From: Kentomonas sorsogonicus
Lineage: Eukaryota > Euglenozoa > Kinetoplastea > Trypanosomatida > Trypanosomatidae
Reading direction: 5' to 3'
NCBI GenBank assembly: GCA_030347455.1
Contig: JAQOSZ010000009.1
Coordinates: 62,001 to 126,000, forward strand
DNA length: 64,000 nucleotides
Numbering within the stretch: the first letter of the stretch is position 1; each line of letters begins with the position of its first letter. Position numbers and translations under genes: made by a program. Below, in pieces: positions 33,001-43,826 of this stretch. The notes under the pieces are model-generated. The model saw only the letters and a list, made by a program, of their open reading frames with translations. It made no database searches and had not been told where the DNA came from.

Positions 33001-36000
33001 TCGGAAGTCCCTGCGGTTGCGGTGGTTGACGCTGTGCTGCCGAAAGCGCGAGCGCCTCCGTCGAGGGAATCGACACCGGGGCGACAAAGAGCTCCACAGC
33101 GCGGTTGCGCATCGCGCGTGAGATCTCGCCGAACTGCGGGTTGAGCGTTGCAAAAAGGCGGAAGCGGGGGTGCGGCCGCACCACGCGAATGGCGTCGTTC
33201 ACCAGTCCCTGCTCGTTCACGGAGAGATAGCCGTTGGGCTCCACCAGGGGGTTCAGGCGGTCGAGCACACTCGCGCTGCAGTAGTTGACGTTGTCGAGCA
33301 CCAGCCAGTAGCCCTTCTCCATCGCCTCCAGTACCAGCGAGTCCTTCCACTCAAACTGGCCCTGTTTCCCCTCCACCTGATCGAATCCACCGAGCAGGTC
33401 TACCGTGTCGCAGCTGGCGGTGACGGAGAAGGTGGCCAGCTTAGCGTTCATCAGGGCAGCAGCGGCGCGGATTGCGTAGCTCTTACCCGAGCCGGCAGCG
33501 CCGACCAAAAGCGCGAACTGGTTCTGCTGCGCGCACAGGAGCAGCGCCTTGACGGTGTCCGTCTGCGATGGCATCAGCAACACCGGTGACACCTGTGAAG
33601 GCGTCTGTTGCGGGCCATCCACCAACGTCGCGTTTTCGCCTTCCTCGTTCTCCGCCGCGGTGGCGGCGCCCCGTCGGCCCAGCGCGCGATCACCCAGGTA
33701 CACCACGCCCGAGTCATCAATGTAGAAGTCTTCGTTTTCCGCCGGGGTGAGCATGTCAAGAGAAAAGTACCGAGACAGCAGCGCGCGGCAACTCGCGCGG
33801 TCCTCTGCGGAGCGCATGCGCTGCAAAAAGAGAACCTCCGCGAAGAACGCCGCCTGCGCGGAGACGTCGGGGACTGCGCCGTCTGCCGCGGGCGCCCCGC
33901 CGTATGCCTGCATCAGTTTAGCCCAGCGCAGCACGTCGCGCAGATTGAACTCCCACGGGCTGCCGCGGTGCCCAAACGTGCGGCGCACCATGGTTTCCGA
34001 TTGTAGTTCGCCCACAAAGTACACCATCCTGGAGGTGACCTCGTCGTCGAGGGAGCTGAGCGAGCGCGCGATGCGGAGCAGGTCGGGCACCTCGAAGGCC
34101 TCCACGCGCACCTTAACGAAGCGGTTCAGGAAGCTGCGCGGCAGTCCCTTTCGTCCTCCGCCTTCGATGAGAGGGTTCTGGCACGCAAAGAGGCGGAAGT
34201 CGGGATGCGCGGCGAACTCGCGGTTCAGCTCCGGGATGAAGACGGTGGAGCGGTGGTCGAGCAGGGCGTTGAGGCCCTCCAGCACCGACTGGCTCGCGAG
34301 GTTCAGCTCATCGAGGATAACCCACGACCCACTCTTCACCGCGCGCAGCAGCACACCGTCGGACCAGGCAAAGCGCGGGCCGTCCGCCTCGGCGTCGGGG
34401 GCCGGCAGGAACGTTCCAAAGAGGTCCATGATGTCGGTTTGCTCACTCAGATTAATGCGCACCACCTCGCGGCCGAGAGCGCAGCCGAGGGCCTCGACGA
34501 TGGTCGTCTTGCCCACGCCTGGGCTCCCTTCGAGCAGCGTCGCTTTCTTGAGCACGCCGGCGCGCATCAGCTTGGAGAGGTTGCGCTGAGTTGCGGGAAC
34601 ATCAAAGATAAAGAGGTGCTCCTTTCCTTCCGGCATGCGGGGCTGCTCCATGTTGTTGACGACCTCCCAAAACGGCGGCAGTGGGGGCTTCAGCGAAGGA
34701 ACGGTTTCAGGCGAGTCGGCACTGCTCTTCAGCACCCGCTCAGCCTCGGCGACGCAGATGCCGCGAAGGAGCGTGTTGGCCGCATCCGACTGCCCCGTTC
34801 CGACGCCGATACCCTCCAGAACAATCGCGTCGAGGCCCTGCACAAATGCGTCGGCGGGCGCGCAGCTGTCGTGGGTCGCGTTCATGAACATCACCCAGGC
34901 GATGATGTCGCGGATGCTGATGTGCTGCGGGATACCCGAGGCCGCCGTCGCCTTGGCGACGGCGCAAAGGATCTCTGCCATGTGTGGGGCCCACGAGACC
35001 AGCTGCGGCACTAGACGCTTGGCCAGAATCAGGCCGACTTCCTCCTTGTCCGTCACAGGGCGGACGTAGATCTCGGTGAAGCGGTTCCGCAACGCCGGCG
35101 ACAGCTCCTTCTTGCCAAAGTCCCCGCCAGGGTTCATGGTTGCCAGGACGCGGAAGCTGTCGTGGGCCTCGATGAAGTCCGCGGAGCTTTTCTCGGCGAG
35201 CGTGAGGCTGCGAGAGGGCTCCAGCACGCTGTTGAGGCGCTCCAGTACGCTGTCCTCGGTAAGCGAGATCTCGTCGAGCACGAAAATGTCGCCGCGAAGC
35301 ATACTGTCGACGAGAGGGCCGTTGTGCCACTCAAACAGAGCGTCGTTGCGCCGGTCCGGCGGGGCGGGGCGAAGACTGCCCAAAAAGTCCGCCGCCTCGG
35401 TGTGTTGATGGCAGTTGAGGATGTGGATGGGGAGGTCGAGGAGGGCGGCCCACAGTTGGCAAACAGTCGTCTTACTGCTGCCCGTCTCTCCGACGAGCAG
35501 AACGGGTTCGCGGTGCTGGAGGCAGATGCCGACAATGGTGAAGAGCCGCTGCATCGACGGGGTCCAGATGATCTGAAAGCTGTCAATGACGCCGCTTTCG
35601 ATTTTCTCATAGTACTGTTGGACAAACGGCCAGTGCTGTGGACTGTACAGCAGGCTGACGTCGATCTCTGTTTTGGTCACCTTCTCGATCACGTCCTTGA
35701 CGACTTGATGCTCCGCCTCCTTACGACAGCGCTCGCCCAGGAGCAGGAAACCGTGCTCCGCCAGCTCCAGAAAGGTCTGCGGCTTGCGCTCGGCCCAGCG
35801 AAACAAGTCGCGTGGGGTAATAAAACCGTGCTTGCCCGCAAAAATTTGCGACTCTTGGCGTCGCAGTTGCAGGGCCGACATGATCTCGACCATGTTGTCA
35901 GCGAATGTCTGAGGAAGCGAGTAGCGGCGCACAAGAATGTAGCTCAGCTCCGATGTGGGGATCTCGTCGACGGTGATCTCGAGAAAGCGGTTGCGGAAGG

Positions 36001-38791
36001 CGCGGGACAGAAGTTTGCGTCCACCGTAGAGACCAGCAGGGTTCTGCGTGGCAAAAATGCGAAGCTGTGGGTGCGGCTTGATCGTCTCCTGTGTGTCAGG
36101 GATGAAAAGTTCGCAGTTGTCGTCTAGAAGCCGGTTCAGCGCCTCGAGGACGTCGGTGGGAGCGAGGTTCAGCTCGTCGAGCACGACCCAGTAGCCGTTG
36201 CGCACCGCCGTGACCAAGATGCCGTCGACAAAGCGCAGCTTGCCGTACTCGTCGGTGACGTAGTGGCCCAGGTACTCCTGTACCTCGGTACTGTCGTGAT
36301 TGTTGATCCGCACGAACGAGTTACCCGTGAGCTCCGCGAGGTACTTGATCATGGAGCTCTTCCCGGACGAGGTGGGGCCCTCCAGTAGAACAGGGCGGTT
36401 CGCGAACACGGCACGAGCCAGATTGACCAGATGGCCTTTGACGGAATCGGTCAGAATAAACCCCTCATCGCAGACGGGAGTGCTCGCCCCTGCGGGAACC
36501 CAAATGTGCTCGTACGCAATAAAGTTTCCAGCGGGAGGCTTGTTGGGGAGACGCGGAGGGTTCGGCTTACGGCCGCGAAAGACGTTCTTCACAATGAGAC
36601 CCTCAATAACGTCGTGGAAGCGGCGCTGTAGTGGGGTAGCAAAACCGAGAAGAAGACCATCATAAAGAGCCGTGAGAAAACCATAGAGTGGGGTGGCGTT
36701 TCGCACGTAGGTGAGGGCACGAGTCAACGTGCGCAGACTAAATGACGGCGGCTTCGACTCTCCATCCAGGGAGCACAGCTTGGTCGCCGCGTTCTCGACG
36801 CAGTCCAGAAAAAAGTTGGCGACCTCTTCCACGCGTGCATCCGCGACCAAAAACGCAATGTAGGCGGAGACGACAACGACAATGTCGTTTTTGTTAAACG
36901 GGTCACTGACGTAGAACTCCGTGAAGCGTGAGCGCAAAGACGGAGGCAAGTCTTTCTTACCCACATCGGTGGGAGGGTTCATGTTGGCGAACACGTGAAA
37001 ATTGGGATGTCGCGGTACAGGAGCCGCGTCTCCCTTATCGGTTAGAAACAGCTTGTCGACATCACCGAGAACAGCAGCAACACGCTCCAGCACCTCTGTC
37101 GTCGCGAGATTCAGTTCGTCAAGCAAAATCCAGTGACCCTCACGCCACGCCTTCACCAGGGAGCCCTCCTCATACGAGAAGGAGAAACTTGTCTTCGCCT
37201 GTTGAACGAGCTCAAGCGTTTCCTTTGCCTGCTGCGCAATAGAGGCCCACTGTGGTGGTATACTGTTCTTTTCGTTTTCGTTATTTGAGTTCGCGCTGTT
37301 TTCCTCATGTTCAGCCTCAGCGGTGCTGCTCGTATTTTTCGTACGCGGGGGAGACCTCTTGCCCAATTCGGTACTCATCTCTTTATCGCTTTCCTCTTCT
37401 TCGTTTTGAGCATGAGTGCTGGCAGTGGCACGATTAAACTTTGCGCGGGCAGAATCACAGCCTTTTAAAATGAGACGGATCGACCGCTCCCACTTACGGT
37501 CAGTAATGGCCTTCTGCAGACAATCCAGGAAGACCACATTGGAGCTACTGTCAAATTCGCTGGTAAAAACGTCCAAAAAATCAAGATACAGTGCCTTCAC
37601 GCGAATGCCAACGTCCAACGGTTTCCACCCACCCATAAAATCGGAAGCGTCAGTTTGCTGGTTCAGATTGTGTACCACCAGTGTTTGCCCCAGCTGATCT
37701 GCTAGGTATTGCACAATGAACGTCTTGCCAACACCTGTTTCGCCAGTCAGTAGTACATGTTCTCGCGACTGAACAGCGCCGGCGAGTCGCTCCAGTAAGC
37801 AGAGCGCCTGTTTCGTAGGAGCAAATGCAACACGACTATCACGGCTGCGTAACACACTGTTACTGCTCAGCGGTGTCGTGACGCGACCAATGGTGTAGTA
37901 GTGAGCGGTGCGATGCTCCGCAGGTTTGTGCTCCGAGATGAGGGGCTCCGCAACATTCGCCGGAACTCCACAGGCTTCCGCTATGAGGGCCATGACTTTG
38001 TTGTACTCATAGCCCGGCTGGTACCGTGCGGCAAAGCAGTCGCTTGCCTCCAGCAACATCACCTCCCGCGCGCGGGAAGACGTGAAATCGCCCGATTGCG
38101 ACTCTGGTAGGCGCAGAGACACGCGCTGGCACCACTGTGAAAGGGTACGCAGACTGACGGAGCTACCAATCACCTCCGCGAGAGACGAGAGCTTCCAGCA
38201 CACTTCCTTGCCAACAGAGGGAAATATTTGGGCGAGGATTTCACAAACTTCAGCGGACGGCAGAGTTTCAAGAATGGTGTTTCCCCAAAGTTCTGCAAAG
38301 GGGACGGAGTTACTTTCTCGTGAAAAGAGTGCTTTCCCGGACGTTACCAGTTGCTGGGTAGCGATGAGCTTAAATTTGGGGTGGGCGGCGATGAAGCTGT
38401 TCTTATCGGGGAGAAACAGCTGCGCGCTCTCCAGTAGGGGAAGAATAACAGAGAAGACGTCAAAGGACGCAAGATCGATGTCCTCCATCAAAATCCAGTG
38501 TCCGTTCTGCACCGCCGTCGTGAGAGGTCCGGCCACCCACTGGAACGTGCCTGGAACATCTGTAGCGGAGAATTTGCCGAGTAAATCTTTGGAATCGAAG
38601 CTGTCATCGACATTGACGTGAATCATGTCGTCATGCTGGCCAAATACCTTCGACAACTCATTGATGAGAAGACTTTTTCCGCTGCCAATTTCGCCTTGGA
38701 CAAGAATGCATGTCGAGGTTTCCGCAGACTGCTTAAGATTTTCCCAGTTTCTCTGCACCGTTGGGGTGAAAATCACTTTATCAGCAGACAT
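24045..38791 (-). CDS. MDN1: Midasin (MDN1/Rea1), giant AAA+ ribosome-assembly ATPase; one frame break
   Basis: The start is the ATG at 38791 (MSADKVIFTP); about 4,915 aa, the size of yeast Rea1. Six AAA modules have Walker A motifs near residues 33 (GEIGSGKS), 352 (GETGVGKT), 807 (GPTSSGKS), 1104 (GETGSSKT), 1425 (GSPGVGKT) and 1767 (GAAGSGKS). Walker B reads DE in modules 2-5 but DN in module 6 (VLDNVNYC). A long helical linker runs to about 26.7 kb, then an Asp/Glu-rich stretch with the family signature GTGMDDGEGEKDVTDEIENE, and a C-terminal MIDAS domain (ALDDSLSM, ISDGQITED). Midasin pulls assembly factors off pre-60S particles in the nucleolus and nucleoplasm. The frame is broken at C5 25858-25862; adding one C restores reading through the conserved GRNWKKQ and NPYKAVKEAL segments. 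It is the first gene of the minus block. Confidence 0.95.
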
Positions 38792-41232
38792 CTTATCCTC
38801 GCACGCGCGTGTACTACACCCAGCAGTGGGCAAGTTTGGAGTGTTGTTGAATTGGCAATGCAAAAAACCTGCGTAAGCTTTGGCAATAATTGCGGATGGA
38901 CGCTGTAGTCAGTCAAGCACCCCTTTACTCCTTCACGCGTAACCCACCAGTTTGCCACTTTAGTACAGAAACAGTCAAACAGCGACTGAACTTGCTGTTG
39001 TTGTTGTTGTAAATACGCGGCAACGGGAAGAAAACAAAATGACGAAAGAAATGCGGCGTGTATAGTAAAAAAAAAAGAGGGGAAATGTGGCTGAATGAAC
39101 CCACGGTGGAGATAATGTTAGCTAGTTAGTTGTTGACTATCACGTTACAGTTAAGATAAGTGTAGCTTGTCTGGTAAAATTGTCGAGAGATACAGTACGT
39201 CTGTAAAATCAGGAATCGGAGAGTGACAAACTTAAGGGAGAGGGAAATGTATTAAGCGCGACCAGAATCGGAGAAGGAAACGGTTAGAAAAAATAAAAAC
39301 AAGAAGCAGGATTAAAAAGGGGGGAAGAGAGAAATTACTCGAAATATAAGAAAAAAAAGTGATTAACCGTAGAATTAGAGCTTGAAAAAAAAAAGTTGGG
39401 GAAAGCACAAAAAGTGGGTCCTAATGTAACGCAGTACCTAGAACGTGAAAGACCCCGTTGCTAGTAAATAGAGAACGCTTTCGTATATAATCGATGTCTC
39501 TCAAGTTGTCTCGCTGTTTATACGACAAAAATCTGAGTGAGTTAGATACCTCGGTGTGCGAGTGACGTGGCCACTAAAAAGTGAAGTAATAATAAGGATA
39601 TTAGTAGGAGCTTGTAGACACACCAAGCGTCAGCGCCTAAACGTTAACAATCCTTTCGCTCACCTAGTGGCAAGATAGGACACAGTTGCGCCTACAGGAA
39701 TAGTTTTCACCTAGCAAGTCAACTGAGAAAATTTCTGTTCCTCTTCCTCACCCTCTTTCTCTCCCAGTAGCAGTGTACAAAACTACTTTCGTAGCAATCT
39801 TGGTTCTTTGTGAGTCGGTATTACTTGTGTACTTTTTTTTTTCCCTTTGAACTTCTAGAAAAACGGTGTCACTGTTCGAGGAGACAAAATTGATCCGTAA
39901 TTATTTTCCGGGGTTGCAGATTTTTTAAAATAGCTAAGCCTCAAGAAGGTCGAGGAATAAACACGAGTAAAGTCCAACTTGAAAGGGCGTGGCGCTAAGC
40001 CGAAGAGAGGGCAAACGCGCAGCTCGGAAGTGCTGAGATAGAGAAGAGAAAAATCGAAAACAATAGCAATCCAAGTAGTTGAATTAAGAAGAAGAGTATG
40101 GTAAGACGTGGTTGCTCTCTTTGGTTTCCTGTGACATAGCGTGGTAAGAGGAGTGTGTGGTGGGCGGGGGGGGGGTAAGGGTAGATATAGTGTGTATTTA
40201 ATGACAGGACGACATGGCAACAACAGGGGGCAGACGACAACCAGCACCGGCATGGAAAGGAAAGAAAAATAAGAAGAAGAGACTAGCGCGAAGGTGCCGC
40301 AAGACAGACGCAACAACCGATACAGCAGAGAGGCATGGTACCCATGCGCACGCCCAGAAATAAGTGCAACCGTGTACGAAAAATCTTTTTTGGGGGTCAT
40401 GGCAAGGGGCGGACGCGGGGTATGCGAAGGGGGGAAGGGGGGGGGCAACGGCACACCGCGCTCCCCCCCCCCCCTCCTCCATACCCCGTGCAGCCTCACC
40501 GCGGCAGGGCAGGGATCCGTGGTCGGCGGGGAGGAAGGTGGCGGGGCAGGAAGGCATAGCCCACACAGCAGCCAGCGCGACAGGAAAGCGCGGCGAACAA
40601 CGAAACGCTAGCCCAAGCCAATAAATCGGGGACGGGGAGGGCAAGTGCAGGGGGGGGGGGGGCACAACCACGGAGACTGCGCGAGAAAAAACTGCTTGCT
40701 CATGGGGAGAAGAGCAACCCCCTCCCCCTCCAAAACCGGCAACAGGACCGTTGACATTGGCGCGCGTGCCTTCAAGAGGCAAACATGGTTGCGTTGCAGC
40801 GTGCAATAAAGATGAACTATTCCAACGCAGCGCATCTCTTCTTGTGCCTCCGCGCCCGCCATCGTCGAAATCCAGGGCTGGGAGGCGGAATGACGCTGTG
40901 GTATTGGGGCGCCACGGGTCCCCTGCGCTGGAAGGGGCGACCGTCCGCCCACGCACCCGTCCCCCGTATCGCAATCGACGCCTTCGATGTCTGAAGGCTT
41001 CGGGTCTGTGCGTCACGGCGGGGAAGGGCGTTGCCGCTGGGGGCGCCGCGCTGCTTGGCGCCCCCCCCCCCCCCCACCCCCCCCCCCCCCCCAACCCCAA
41101 CCCCCCCCCCCGCACCTTACGCACACTCACACGACACACACGTAGAAAAGAACAGAAAGAGCAAAAGCAAACACACATCATCCATCTCATTACTAGGCAG
41201 AAACAACAACACACAAGCGACGCAGCGGCAAG
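38792..41232. other. Divergent strand-switch region
   Basis: Midasin reads left and the 255-aa gene reads right from this 2.4-kb gap, and no open frame inside looks real. The left 1.3 kb is AT-rich with A runs. The right part, from about 40.14 kb, is GC-rich with G10 (40166-40175), C12 (40463-40474), G13 (40650-40662) and a 51-bp C-rich tract. In kinetoplastids such gaps are Pol II initiation zones marked by histone variants. No tRNA-like sequence was found. Confidence 0.8.
41061..41111 (+). promoter_or_regulatory. C-rich tract, candidate splice signal of first plus-strand gene
   Basis: C15, A, C16, AA, C4, AA, C11 in 51 bp; the opposite strand has G runs able to form a quadruplex. The first downstream AG is at 41144-41145, 88 nt before the ATG at 41233, so the tract sits where a polypyrimidine tract would be. 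Confidence 0.5.
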
Positions 41233-42000
41233 ATGCGCAGAGCGTTATTCTTGAGAAGCGGTGTCGCCATTGCAAAAGTGGATGGTCAAGAAACTGTCCG
41301 GAAACTCATCTATGCGCCGTTGACTTTTGTCTCGATTGGGGCGTCCCTGACAGATTTGTCGTCACTGCTATGTTCCGCTGTCGGCTTCTTAGAAGGATAC
41401 AGCACAGTGGATCTTGAGGCTAACGCGCGCCTTGTGGTCGATTCCAAAGGTTCCCAAAGCGCGCGCACCCAACTGCGCATGGTACCATATGCGTTACCCG
41501 ACAGTGTTAGTGTCTCCTCAGGTGCCATCGCAACATACGATGACGCTCCTGCACCAAGTGTTATATTGGAGACGAACCTTCCGGTACCAAAACCCTCTCC
41601 GCACAAGCCGATTAGACAATCACAGGATGACCACTTAATGGCTCTCCGGAGGTTGCTAACGTCAGACTCGCTGTGTGCCTCTTCTTCTCTAGAAACTTTC
41701 ATTCGCACCCATTTGGGTACCCCCGCTCCGCAGGCGCTTCCATCGACAGCCCTCGAGGAATTAGTGACCTTGTACTGCTCAAGCGGACTCCCCATCAGCG
41801 ACCATTCTCTTAGTCTGCTTATAACACAACTCACGACCGCGCACCACGGTACTCTCTCCCCAGAGCACGTCCTATTCATGGAAAGTGAATTATCAAGCTC
41901 TGTTCTTCTTACGACGCGCCGCTTCCAAGACAAGGCAGTGGAAGGCAACACGACACCGGTACAGCCGCGCCGCAGTCGACTGGCCCGAAAGCGAAGCTAG
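41233..42000 (+). CDS. Hypothetical protein, 255 aa, possibly mitochondrial
   Basis: The ATG at 41233 starts MRRALFLRSGVAIAKVDG, an Arg-rich hydrophobic N-terminus that could be a presequence. Residues 20-60 are hydrophobic (LIYAPLTFVSIGASLTDLSS) but broken by charges, so a membrane helix is uncertain. The middle is Pro/Ser-rich; residues about 135-225 are helical (LEELVTLYCSSGL, LSLLITQLTTAH). The tail is basic (RRSRLARKRS). I do not recognise a family. It is the first gene of the plus block, directly downstream of the strand-switch region. The frame is intact. Confidence 0.6.
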   Translation: MRRALFLRSGVAIAKVDGQETVRKLIYAPLTFVSIGASLTDLSSLLCSAVGFLEGYSTVDLEANARLVVDSKGSQSARTQLRMVPYALPDSVSVSSGAIATYDDAPAPSVILETNLPVPKPSPHKPIRQSQDDHLMALRRLLTSDSLCASSSLETFIRTHLGTPAPQALPSTALEELVTLYCSSGLPISDHSLSLLITQLTTAHHGTLSPEHVLFMESELSSSVLLTTRRFQDKAVEGNTTPVQPRRSRLARKRS

Positions 42001-42707
42001 CGTTGGCGCGCACTTACTTATGTCTTTTATCTTCGCAATTGATTGTGCAACTGTTTTGGCGTGATGAGTACAGCTCCGATAGTTCCTTCATGCCGCCTCA
42101 ACGCCGGTGCCACGAACTTTCCTTCTGTTCTTGTTCTTTATTTTTCTAATTATGTTTTCGACTCCCTCTTTCTTCTCTGCGTCTGTACATTTATCGCCTT
42201 GTTTCCCCACTCCTCTCCACTCGTTCATGCTCCTTTGTAAATAAATTCGTACACAGTGCCTTTTTGACTTTCTTTTCATTCCGCTATTATCGTCTGGTCT
42301 CTCTCTCTCTCTCTCTTTGCGTATATCCTAGTCCTAACCCATGAAATGAGGATCGTATTACATCCGTTGTGTTTTGCCTCTCGTATTCACAGAAAACTGT
42401 GCCAGACACAACGCAATTCACATAGTTTCACTGCTTGCAAGTGTTGGGTCGAACACACATAAGATAGTTTCTCAACGTTGCGAGATATCCACTGAATCTT
42501 CTCTTGTTTAAAATCACATGTTTCTGCTGTTTATGCTCGTACTCTAGCATTGCAAAAGGGCGTAAGCTCTGCACTTCTTCTCCACATCTTGATTTTCTAC
42601 CTCTTCACCGTTAGGAAAAAAAAAAAGTAGTGATAAGAGCAACATCATAGGAACTAAAATTTGAAAGCAATATCTCTCCTCGCTACTTCAATTGTTGCCG
42701 AACCACC
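42001..42707. other. Intergenic, plus block
   Basis: No gene is seen. Pyrimidine-rich on the plus strand, with (CT)9 at 42299-42316 as a candidate processing signal for the enkurin gene. Confidence 0.45.
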
Positions 42708-43826
42708 ATGAGTGGCGAAAACATTTTCAATCTGTTTGCCCAGGATCAACAGAAACAGCAGCAACAGCAGGCACTGCAGGCGGAGGCCAACCGAAAGGCG
42801 GACCCCACCTTCTCTGGCAAATACAAGAAGCGGTTCGAGGAGCCACCTAAACCTGTCTACTCCACTTTTCACCAGAAAGGAAAGGAGTATGATGGAACAA
42901 ATGTGCGGTTCTTCCGCTCGCGTCACGCAGTGATAGGCAAGAACGTCGCACCCGAGGTGGACCCCAAAAACTTTCTTCACAAGGGCGGTGGTGTTCGACA
43001 TGTAGTTCCACCGATACACGAGGAAAAGATATACACCAAGCCACCAGTAGATTTTACAAAACCGGCCTTTACGTGGGCCGACGACTCTGACGAAGAAGGC
43101 GGTGGCGGCGGCGGTGGTGGTGAGGCTGACGGCTGGAAAGGGACGTTTGACATGGGCGATGACGACGACGGCCCTAACAGCGCGCAGGCACCCGTCGTGG
43201 CAGCTCGCGGTCTCAACCTGAATGTTGGCCCTGCGCCTGCCGATGCCACGAATGACCAACCGGTAGGCACGAAGAAACGTGAGGTGAACCTGCAGTGGGC
43301 GCCTGCCGAATGTACTAAAGACTTTGTCAAATCAAATATTGTAGAAATGAGCACAATGGTGCCGAAGCGGCGGGTAGACGAAATCGAGCACCCTACTAAC
43401 CGACGCGACTTTGGCAAGACTCCCGCGTACCTGAAACGGGTCAAGGGCGAGCTCGAGAATGAGCAAACTTTTCTGCGCTCTATCGACGACCAAAAGGCGG
43501 CGCGCCAGGCTGACATGTATTCACAGTACGTCTATCGCCTGCCGGAAAATCAACGAAAGTTGATCATGGAGAAACTTCAAGAAAAACTGAAGGAGAAGAA
43601 ATCCGTGTTTGACTCACTCCCCTTCTCGCGTGACACTGCGTCAATGGCAAAGAAAAAGAACGACCTAGAGCAGGCTATTAATGACCTTGAGACAGCTATT
43701 CAAAAGCTGGATCGCGAGGCTATTTTTGTGTACCGGGATGACCCAGTTAATAGCCAGTGGACGAAAGCTGCCGCAATGAAGGAGGCTCAGGCCTACGTTC
43801 AGGCGAACCCGCGTCCTTCTCCTTAG
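42708..43826 (+). CDS. Enkurin-domain protein (ENKD1-like)
   Basis: An ATG at 42708; 372 aa. The C-terminal 140 residues match the enkurin domain: a basic FGKTPAYLKRVK entry, a helix ending SQYVYRLPENQRKLIM, then KNDLEQAINDLETAIQKL and the closing REAIFVYRDD. Upstream are a Gln-run (near 16-21), short conserved-looking FHQKGKEYDG and KNFLHKGGG pieces, and an acidic Gly-rich linker (eight Gly near 131-138). Enkurin proteins bind microtubules, calmodulin and TRP channels; ENKD1 and enkurin are flagellar or ciliary, with enkurin inside axonemal doublets. A flagellar role in this flagellate is a sound inference. The frame is intact. Confidence 0.8.
   Translation: MSGENIFNLFAQDQQKQQQQQALQAEANRKADPTFSGKYKKRFEEPPKPVYSTFHQKGKEYDGTNVRFFRSRHAVIGKNVAPEVDPKNFLHKGGGVRHVVPPIHEEKIYTKPPVDFTKPAFTWADDSDEEGGGGGGGGEADGWKGTFDMGDDDDGPNSAQAPVVAARGLNLNVGPAPADATNDQPVGTKKREVNLQWAPAECTKDFVKSNIVEMSTMVPKRRVDEIEHPTNRRDFGKTPAYLKRVKGELENEQTFLRSIDDQKAARQADMYSQYVYRLPENQRKLIMEKLQEKLKEKKSVFDSLPFSRDTASMAKKKNDLEQAINDLETAIQKLDREAIFVYRDDPVNSQWTKAAAMKEAQAYVQANPRPSP

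Noticed and set aside
40198-41214. 338-codon minus-strand open frame in the strand-switch region
   Set aside because: It is low-complexity Gly/Pro/Arg text driven by G and C runs, lacks an ATG start with a leader, and two other frames are equally open.
38792-41232. tRNA gene in the strand-switch region
   Set aside because: Switch regions often hold tRNAs, but I found no B-box-like GGTTCGA core on either strand.
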